The notes under the pieces were generated by a model. The model had not been told where the DNA came from, made no database searches, and worked only from the letters and a program-made list of their open reading frames with translations. DNA of 28,179 nucleotides from positions 1 through 28,179 of the forward strand of contig CAMKNF010000006.1 of the NCBI GenBank assembly GCA_946414115.1. The letters run 5' to 3'. This stretch comes from an uncultured Ruminococcus sp. Lineage in GTDB: Bacteria; Bacillota; Clostridia; Oscillospirales; Acutalibacteraceae. A program made the translations under genes and the position numbers. Shown here piece by piece: positions 22,483-28,179 of the stretch. Position 1 is the first letter of the stretch, and each line of letters begins with the position of its first letter.

Positions 22483-23728
22483 ACCTTTTTCACAAAAGCA
22501 GTTAATGGTGCTTTCGTGGTGGAGCAAAAGCTCAAAATACCGAAATTTTGACGCTATTATCTGCGACGGTGCAGTGCGGAGCGGAAAGACGTTCTGTATG
22601 GTGCTTTCGTTCATAATCTGGAGCTTTTATTTCGGCGGCAACTCAGACTTTGCCCTATGCGGAAAAACAATCCGTTCACTGCGGAGAAATATGGTTACAC
22701 CCGTTATTCCGCTTTTGCGTTCGCTTGGTTTTGCGTGTGACGAGAAAATCACGCACAACATTTTGAATGTAAGCTACAGAGGAAGAAAAAACAGATTCTA
22801 CCTTTTCGGCGGTAAGGACGAATCCTCCGCATCTCTCATTCAGGGTATGACCCTTTCGGGCGTTATGTTTGACGAGGTTGCGCTTATGCCACGCTCGTTT
22901 GTTGAGCAGGCTATGGCGAGGTGCTCTGTGACAGGCTCAAAATTCTGGTTCAACTGCAACCCCGAATATCCCGAGCACTGGTTTTACACCGAGTGGATTA
23001 AAAAGGCAAAGGATAAGAATGCGCTTTATCTTCACTTTACTATGGACGACAATCCTTCGCTTTCAGATGAAGTAAAGCGGAGATACGAAAACCTCTATTC
23101 GGGCGTGTTTTACGAAAGGTTCGTAAAGGGCAGATGGGTTGCAGTTCACGGAGCGGTTTATCCGTTTATGGCTGACGAGGAAATGTACTGCGATGTACCC
23201 AAGGGCGAATTTCAGAAGTATGCAATTTCGTGCGACTACGGAACGGTAAATCCCGCATCATTTGGCTTATGGGGCAGGCTAAACGGTGTGTGGTACAGAA
23301 TTGACGAATACTACTTCAATTCACGCACAGAGGGATTTCAGAAAACCGACGAGGAGCACTACAAGGGACTTTGCGCCCTTGCAGGTGACAGGAAAATTTC
23401 GCAGGTGGTTGTTGACCCGTCGGCGGCAAGCTTTATTGAGGTTATCCGCCGTCACGGAAAGTTCAGGGTAACGCCTGCACAGAACAACGTTGTGAACGGA
23501 ATACGCAGGGTGTCGCAGGCATTAAAGGACGGCAGTATCAGGATTTGCAGGAACTGCAAGTCATCAAAGCGTGAATTTTCGCTTTACCGCTGGGACAGCC
23601 GAAAAGCAGACGATTTGCCGGTAAAGGAAAACGACCACGCTATGGACGACATAAGATATTTTGTCACAACGGTGATTGACGGCGGCAGAAGTATGTTTGT
23701 TATAGCCGCCGAAAGACAGGAGGAATAG
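22463..23728 (+). CDS. Phage terminase large subunit (PBSX type)
   Basis: The 421-residue motor that pumps and cuts phage DNA at the portal. Walker A is CDGAVRSGKTFCMVLS (about 33-48), the Walker B-type acidic segment is GVMFDEVALMP, and the coupling motif follows (FNCNPEYPEHWFYTEW). The C-terminal RNase H-like nuclease has AISCDYGTVNPASFGLW and VVDPSAASFIEVIR. The sequence resembles the PBSX/Terminase_3 group. It starts at GTG 22463 inside the small subunit gene, with a weak GGGAA ahead, implying translational coupling. Confidence 0.95.
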   Translation: MIRLKIKPFSQKQLMVLSWWSKSSKYRNFDAIICDGAVRSGKTFCMVLSFIIWSFYFGGNSDFALCGKTIRSLRRNMVTPVIPLLRSLGFACDEKITHNILNVSYRGRKNRFYLFGGKDESSASLIQGMTLSGVMFDEVALMPRSFVEQAMARCSVTGSKFWFNCNPEYPEHWFYTEWIKKAKDKNALYLHFTMDDNPSLSDEVKRRYENLYSGVFYERFVKGRWVAVHGAVYPFMADEEMYCDVPKGEFQKYAISCDYGTVNPASFGLWGRLNGVWYRIDEYYFNSRTEGFQKTDEEHYKGLCALAGDRKISQVVVDPSAASFIEVIRRHGKFRVTPAQNNVVNGIRRVSQALKDGSIRICRNCKSSKREFSLYRWDSRKADDLPVKENDHAMDDIRYFVTTVIDGGRSMFVIAAERQEE

Positions 23729-23734
23729 AAAGCT

Positions 23735-24889
23735 TTGAAGCTTGGCAGAAAAAATCGCAGGGAGATGAAGAACACTTCCCTGCCCGTACAGACCGTCCCG
23801 AAGGACAGGCAGACGGGCTTTGAGCTGTTTCAGAGATATGAAACAGGGAGCAGGGCAGAGCGTGAGCTGTACTCGTCATTGCGTGAGGCTGTGCCGATTA
23901 TTGACGCCGCCCTGTGGAAAATCGTGCGGCTTATCGGCAGATTTCAGATTAAGACGGAAAGCAAGGCTTGTCAGAAAACAGCTGATGATTTCATAAAGAA
24001 CGTAAGGATTAACGGCTCGTCAACGGGTATGAACAATTTTATCTACAGCTACCTTGATTCGCTCTTGACCTACGGCGAGGCTGTGGGCGAGATGATACCT
24101 TATGCAGACGGAAATGGAATATGCGCACTCTACAACGCAAGTCTTGACGATGTTGAAATAAGGGCGGATAAATCTCCGCTTGACTTGGTGGTGTGCTGTA
24201 ACGGCTCGGGCGAGCTTGCACCCGTAAAGAACAGACAGCTTGTGCTTGCTACCTTGCTCAACCCAAAGCCGGGTACGGTTCACGGAACGTCAATTTTAAG
24301 CGGACTTCCGTTTGTAAGCTCGGTTCTGCTCCGAATTTTCAAGTCGATTAAGACAAACTGGGAGAGAGTCGGCGACGTGCGTTTTGCCGTTACATACAAC
24401 CCTGATTCAAACAGCACCTTCAGCGAGGAAAGCGCAAGGCAGATTGCCGAAGAGTGGAAAAAGGCAATGCGGAGCGACAGCGTGTGCGACTTTGTGTCGG
24501 TGGGCGATGTCAGCGTTAAGGTAATCGGCGCAGAAAGTCAGATGCCAGACTGCGAAATTCCCGTAAGGAGTATTTTAGAGCAGATACTTGCAAAGCTCGG
24601 CATACCGCCGTTTCTGCTCGGACTTTCGTGGTCGAGCACAGAGAGAATGAGCGAACAGCAGGCGGACATTCTTACAAGCGAACTTGAGTATTACAGGGCG
24701 GTTGTTGAGCCTGTGATTTCAAAGATAGTCACGATGCATTTAAGGCTTTGCGGATTTAACTGCGGATTTGAAATTGAGTGGGACGACATTAATCTTCAGG
24801 ACACTCTCGAGCTTTCGCAGGCAAGGTACAACAATGCACGTGCAACACAGATTGAAATAGGTAACGAAACGGAGGTAATTGATGAGTAA
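23735..24889 (+). CDS. Phage portal protein
   Basis: A 384-residue portal, the ring at the capsid vertex through which DNA passes. Characteristic segments are SLREAVPIIDAALWKIVRLIG, YLDSLLTYGEAVGEMIPY, SGLPFVSSVLLRIFKSIKTNWERVGDVRF and ILAKLGIPPFLLGLSWSSTERMSEQQAD. The TTG at 23735 is 11 bases after AGGAGG (23718-23723), so it is a reasonable start, with ATG 23768 as alternative. Its end overlaps the protease start by 8 bases. Confidence 0.9.
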   Translation: MKLGRKNRREMKNTSLPVQTVPKDRQTGFELFQRYETGSRAERELYSSLREAVPIIDAALWKIVRLIGRFQIKTESKACQKTADDFIKNVRINGSSTGMNNFIYSYLDSLLTYGEAVGEMIPYADGNGICALYNASLDDVEIRADKSPLDLVVCCNGSGELAPVKNRQLVLATLLNPKPGTVHGTSILSGLPFVSSVLLRIFKSIKTNWERVGDVRFAVTYNPDSNSTFSEESARQIAEEWKKAMRSDSVCDFVSVGDVSVKVIGAESQMPDCEIPVRSILEQILAKLGIPPFLLGLSWSSTERMSEQQADILTSELEYYRAVVEPVISKIVTMHLRLCGFNCGFEIEWDDINLQDTLELSQARYNNARATQIEIGNETEVIDE

Positions 24890-25874
24890 AAAAGGACTAA
24901 AAAAGGAGGCTGTCATCGGCTCTGTTCAGGACAGCGAACAGGTTTGTGTAACGGACGAGGAGCTTGCGCTGATTAACAAATACACACGCAGACAGCTTTC
25001 AAAGGACGAGGTCTATGTGTTTTCCGTCGTGCTCTGCGACAACGACATTGACCGTGACGGCGAGAGATTTACAGTAGAATCGCTGTTTTCGCTTGAAAAG
25101 CTCTTTGTCGGCAAGACGTGAATTTTTGACCACAATCCTACGGCGAAAAATCAGACGGCAAGAATTTTTGCCTGTGCCGTTGAAGCCGTTGACGGACGAA
25201 AGACGGCGACCGGAGATGACTATTTCAGGCTAAAGGCAAGGGCGTATCTGCCTGTCAGCGAAAAAAACAGCGACATTATTCTTGCGCTTGACAGCGGAAT
25301 TATAAAGGAGGTCAGCGTAGGCTGTGCGGTTGAGGAGGTCTTATGCAGTATTTGCGGAGAAAAATCAGACACCTGCCCTCACAGAAAGGGAGAAACTTAC
25401 GGCTCAAAAATATGCTGCGGCGAGCTTATCAACCCGTATGACGCCTACGAATGGAGCTTTGTAGCCGTACCGTCACAGAAGGCGGCAGGCGTTACAAAGT
25501 CGGCTTATAAAAAAGGAGAAAAAATAGATATGGAAGGTATTTTAAAAAAGCTTGAAACAGGCACTGCGAGCCTGTCGGGAGAGGAAGGCAGAAAGCTTTT
25601 GTCCTACATTGACACGCTTAAGCAGTCGGCAAAGGACGGAGTTTTTTACCGTGACAGCCTTACAAGCGATGTGTTGAGATTGTCGGCAACGGTTCAGCCC
25701 GAGATTTCAAGAGAAACAATGGAGAGCGTTGCAAAGACAATGACAGTTGCACAGCTCAAGGAGTTCAAGACAGCCTTTGAGAAAAAGAAAAACGAAATGC
25801 TGACTGCTGTTCCGCAGCTTTACAGCGAAAAAAATAGAAACAACACCGTTTCAAACGGTCAGTTCAGAATTTAA
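24882..25874 (+). pseudogene. Prohead protease-scaffold gene with in-frame TGA
   Basis: One continuous 330-codon frame, apart from a TGA at codon 80 (25119-25121) in the sequence FVGKT*IFDHNP. The stop lies four codons before the catalytic His84. Downstream lie the catalytic-Ser segment KEVSVGCA (about 142-149), a Cys/His insert (CSICGEKSDTCPH, 155-167) common in such proteases, and YEWSFVAVP (189-197). A scaffold-like helical tail follows from about 217. GGA to TGA is one substitution. As written only 79 residues would be made from the ATG at 24882 (GGAGG 6 bases upstream), without catalytic residues. It could be a decayed gene, a sequencing error or a readthrough site; TGA is a stop elsewhere here. 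Confidence 0.8.
25530..25874 (+). CDS. Nested scaffold protein of the prohead
   Basis: In the same frame as the protease, an ATG at 25530 preceded by AAAAGGAG (25511-25518) gives a 114-residue protein. It is helical, rich in Lys, Glu and Ser, with no cysteine (KLETGTASLSGEEGRKLLSY, ETMESVAKTMTVAQLKEFK). Phages such as lambda make scaffold from an internal start in the protease gene, and the spacing of 11 bases is workable. This product would survive the TGA in the protease. The assignment to scaffold is by position and composition. Confidence 0.65.
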   Translation: MEGILKKLETGTASLSGEEGRKLLSYIDTLKQSAKDGVFYRDSLTSDVLRLSATVQPEISRETMESVAKTMTVAQLKEFKTAFEKKKNEMLTAVPQLYSEKNRNNTVSNGQFRI

Positions 25875-25888
25875 CGGAGGTAAATAAT

Positions 25889-26224
25889 ATGAATGTAAAC
25901 TTTAACGGCTACGGCGAAAACGTGGCAACCTTTATTGCAAACAGTGCGCTTACAGAATCAGGTGTGCCTGTAAAAATCAGCGCAGACGGTACGGTGGCAA
26001 AATGCGCATCGGGCGATTTGTTCTGCGGAATTTGTTTGGGCGTTCGTGACGGCTACGCAACCGTTCAGCTTTCGGGCTATGCAAAGGTGCAGACTTCTTC
26101 AAAGCTTGCACTCGGCTATACAAAGGTTGCGGCAGGCGCAAGCGGCAAGGTAGCCGCAAACGAAAACGGCAGAGCGTTGCTTGTAGTTGACTCAACCACT
26201 ACCGAAGCAGGAATTATTCTTTAA
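25889..26224 (+). CDS. Capsid cement/decoration protein
   Basis: A 111-residue beta-rich protein (GVPVKISADGTVAKCASGDLFCGICLGVRDGYATVQLSGYAKV). This is typical of capsid cement proteins of the DUF2190 type, which are encoded just before the major capsid gene and bind the mature shell. GGAGGT (25876-25881) is 7 bases before the ATG. The position between scaffold and capsid genes supports the call. Confidence 0.72.
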   Translation: MNVNFNGYGENVATFIANSALTESGVPVKISADGTVAKCASGDLFCGICLGVRDGYATVQLSGYAKVQTSSKLALGYTKVAAGASGKVAANENGRALLVVDSTTTEAGIIL

Positions 26225-26242
26225 ATTAAGGAGGAAAAAATT

Positions 26243-27250
26243 ATGGCAAATTTTGAAAATATTACAATTGAAAAAGGTATGTATCAGGGCAAGGGCAGTC
26301 TTACAGACGTGCTTGAAAGGCTTGACCCGTCGGAAAACTACGAGGGCACTTCGCTTGAGGGACTTGACGCTTTTTCACGTCAGCTAAAGCGTTTTGACAT
26401 AAAGGTCAGCGGCAAGGGAAGCGACTGCGTTGAAAAGTTCTTTCAGACCTCAAACTCGGCGGCACTGTTCCCCGAATACGTGAGCAGAGCAGTAAGACAG
26501 GGTATGGAGCGTGCAGACATTCTTCCGAACCTCGTTGCAACGGTTACGGACATTGACGGTATGGACTACCGCAGTATCGTGTCTGCACCGACAGAGGACG
26601 ACAAAACTCTTAAGATTGTCGGCGAGGGTGCAACGATTCCGCAGACTGTTGTAAAGACAAGGGAAAACCTTGTAAAGCTTCACAAGAGAGGAAGAATGCT
26701 TGTTGCGTCCTACGAGGCGTTAAGATTCCAGCGTCTTGACCTCTTTACGGTAACACTCAACCAGATTGGCGCATATATTGCAAGAGCACAGCTTAAGGAC
26801 GCAATTGACGTCCTCTTAAACGGTGACGGCAATTCAAATGCGGCTGAGGTCATCAGCGCAGGTACCGGCGGTAGCGTTGCATACAGCGATATTTTAAAGC
26901 TCTGGTCATCACTTTCACCCTATGAGCTTAACACAATCCTTGCGCCAACTGCGGAAATGCAGAAAATTCTTGCACTTCCCCAAATGCAGGACTCAAACGC
27001 AGGACTTGACTTTCAGGGTACGGGCAAGATGATTACTCCCTTGGGCGCAACACTTCTTCACGCTCCCGAAATGGCAGACGGCAAAATCATCGGTCTTGAC
27101 AAGAACTGCGCACTTGAAATGGTGCAGGCAGGCGGCGTTATGACCGACTACGACAAGCTCATTGACCGTCAGCTTGAACGTGCGGCTATCACCTGTACGG
27201 CAGGCTTTTCAAAAATCTTTACCGAATCGGCAAAGGCTCTTTCCTGTTAA
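26243..27250 (+). CDS. Major capsid protein, HK97 fold
   Basis: A 335-residue shell protein. FPEYVSRAVRQGMERADILPNLVATVTDIDGMDYRSI, LVKLHKRGRMLVASYEALRF and LDVLLNGDGN-type segments (IDVLLNGDGNSNAAEV) match HK97-like capsid proteins. The N-terminal 70 residues (delta region) probably help assembly and may be cut by the prohead protease, which would be a problem if that gene is dead. AAGGAGG lies 8 bases before the ATG. Confidence 0.88.
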   Translation: MANFENITIEKGMYQGKGSLTDVLERLDPSENYEGTSLEGLDAFSRQLKRFDIKVSGKGSDCVEKFFQTSNSAALFPEYVSRAVRQGMERADILPNLVATVTDIDGMDYRSIVSAPTEDDKTLKIVGEGATIPQTVVKTRENLVKLHKRGRMLVASYEALRFQRLDLFTVTLNQIGAYIARAQLKDAIDVLLNGDGNSNAAEVISAGTGGSVAYSDILKLWSSLSPYELNTILAPTAEMQKILALPQMQDSNAGLDFQGTGKMITPLGATLLHAPEMADGKIIGLDKNCALEMVQAGGVMTDYDKLIDRQLERAAITCTAGFSKIFTESAKALSC

Positions 27251-27263
27251 GTGAGGTGATTGT

Positions 27264-27620
27264 TTGAACATTGCAAATGTTACTTCACGTTTTGCTCTGC
27301 TGTCGGGGCTTGACAACAGCGAAATCTACAAGTGGAAAACGCTTATTGATGATGCGTGCGACTATGTAAAGTCAATTACGGTTAAGGAAAATCCCGACGA
27401 GAGCGAAACAGGAAAGCTTGAAATGCTGTGCGCTGTGTATGCGCTCAAGCTCTACAGCCTGTGCAATGATGAAAACATAACCTCGTTTACTGCGGGCGAC
27501 GTGCAAATCACGTCGCCCAAAAGCGGAGAAAGCAAGGGCGAAAGGCTGTGGAAGGAATACTCCGAAAAATACAGTGAGCTTATTGATACAAAAAGCTTTT
27601 TGTTCGGCAGGGTGATTTGA
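27264..27620 (+). CDS. Head-tail connector-like phage protein
   Basis: A 118-residue, largely helical protein (DNSEIYKWKTLIDDACDYVKS, KLEMLCAVYALKLYSLC, SFTAGDVQIT, GERLWKEYSEKYSELI). This matches the pattern of gp6-type connector adaptors encoded directly after the major capsid gene. It starts at TTG 27264 with GAGGTGAT 5 bases upstream, and its TGA overlaps the next ATG by one base. Confidence 0.7.
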   Translation: MNIANVTSRFALLSGLDNSEIYKWKTLIDDACDYVKSITVKENPDESETGKLEMLCAVYALKLYSLCNDENITSFTAGDVQITSPKSGESKGERLWKEYSEKYSELIDTKSFLFGRVI

Positions 27621-27976
27621 TGAGCATAATTACGGCTGTCGGAGAAACAATAAAGAGATACGGATGCAGTGTTGCGATTGCAACAGGGGAAAAGGAAGTA
27701 AAGACAAAGGCATTTGTTGAGCCTCTGCGCTACAAAAACAAGGTGTATGCCGGAGGTCAGTATCACTATCTGGGATACAAGCAAAGCGAAAAGTATCTTT
27801 ATATCGGCTCGCCCGAATATTCGCTTTCGGAAAACGCAACCGTAATAGAAATGCATAAACAAAAATATATTGTTAAGAGATGCGAAACATATTATGCAGA
27901 TGACCGCCCTGTTTATGTCTGGGCAATTCTACTGCCTTACGGCACAGCACTGGAGGATGATTATGAATCAAATTGA
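27620..27976 (+). CDS. Head closure or neck-type phage protein
   Basis: A 118-residue protein starting MSIITAVGETIKRYGCSVAI. It is beta-rich in its middle (KAFVEPLRYKNKVYAGGQYH, YLYIGSPEYSLSENATVIE). The place after the connector suggests a head completion/stopper role; the sequence alone does not prove it. The ATG at 27620 overlaps the preceding stop, so the in-frame TTG at 27617 is not needed. It overlaps the next gene by 14 bases. Confidence 0.6.
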   Translation: MSIITAVGETIKRYGCSVAIATGEKEVKTKAFVEPLRYKNKVYAGGQYHYLGYKQSEKYLYIGSPEYSLSENATVIEMHKQKYIVKRCETYYADDRPVYVWAILLPYGTALEDDYESN

Positions 27977-28179
27977 AAAACAGATTGACCGAATTATAGC
28001 TGCGCTCAAGCTTAACGAGGGATTAAAGTCGGTAAGGTTTGTAAGAGAGTACGGTCCGCACAATGTTGAAAATCCGATAAGCGGTCTGCTTGCCGTTGTG
28101 TCGGTGACGGATACCTCGCTTTCAAATCCCTACGCCGCAGTGAAACGCCATTGCAGAGGCCCCCTAATGAAACGCGAGG
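27963..28179 (+). CDS. Phage morphogenesis protein (partial, runs off the edge)
   Basis: An open frame of 72 complete codons beginning MNQIEKQIDRIIAALKLNEG and including SVRFVREYGPHNVENPISG. GGAGG lies upstream (27952-27956) and the start overlaps the preceding gene. Position suggests a neck or tail-completion protein; I do not recognise the family. It continues past the right edge. Confidence 0.6.
   Translation, partial: MNQIEKQIDRIIAALKLNEGLKSVRFVREYGPHNVENPISGLLAVVSVTDTSLSNPYAAVKRHCRGPLMKRE

Noticed and set aside
25119..25121. Genome-wide TGA recoding, or selenocysteine, at the protease stop
   Set aside because: TGA clearly ends trpB2, pstS, pstC, the FemAB gene and several phage genes in this window, so there is no code change. 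The expected residue is probably Gly, no SECIS-like hairpin was recognised just downstream, and the family does not use selenium.
1..28179. tRNA or rRNA genes
   Set aside because: No GTTCGAATCC-type T-loop with cloverleaf partners and no rRNA core sequence was recognised on either strand; a tRNAscan run would settle it.

Overview
The window looks like a chromosomal segment of a spore-forming gut-type Clostridia bacterium (Oscillospiraceae/Ruminococcus-like, an inference). The basis is moderate G+C genes separated by very AT-rich spacers, strong AGGAGG ribosome sites, TTG starts, sporulation genes (SpoIIP, a SpoVAF/GerA-type protein), a PLP-dependent TrpB2-type enzyme, and a GluRS plus a separate GlnRS. 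TGA, TAA and TAG all serve as stops, so the code is standard.

Layout. 1-36 holds the first codons of a minus-strand gene leaving the window. 417-794 is a small lipoprotein. 989-4439 holds gltX and glnS, separated by a 168-bp MITE-like element. 4447-4793 holds a compact type I toxin-antitoxin locus: a 29-codon membrane toxin on the minus strand and a convergent antisense RNA on the plus strand. 4942-5679 is an SDR oxidoreductase. 5749-6438 is a type II toxin-antitoxin operon (PhdYefM/ParE-RelE type) with its own operator and terminator. 6469-7842 is a minus-strand trpB2. 8112-14700 is a complete phosphate-starvation locus, pstS-pstC-pstA-pstB-phoU followed by phoB-phoR; its PstS has the two lobes in circularly permuted order. 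15163-16254 is minus-strand spoIIP. 16361-19195 is a second OmpR/HK pair with a third, unrecognised secreted or membrane-anchored gene translationally coupled to it. 19435-20442 is a FemAB-type aminoacyltransferase, and 20443-21837 is a spore germination (SpoVAF/GerA-type) protein on the minus strand.

From 21967 to the right edge is the packaging and head module of a tailed phage (prophage): small and large terminase, portal, prohead protease with a nested scaffold, capsid cement, major capsid, connector proteins and a partial gene. No integrase or attachment site is visible, so the prophage continues beyond the window. Two sequence peculiarities suggest decay or unusual decoding. The protease frame carries an in-frame TGA beside its catalytic His. 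The small terminase has an ideal ribosome site placed before an ATA rather than an ATG.

Across the host part, short dispersed repeats recur. An AATTCGGAATT-type palindromic repeat sits directly after the stop codons of four separate plus-strand genes. A GTAGGGACACGG-type repeat forms the ends of the MITE-like element and recurs alone elsewhere. Two genes (spoIIP and the FemAB gene) have their ribosome site buried in a perfect or near-perfect hairpin that also resembles an intrinsic terminator.
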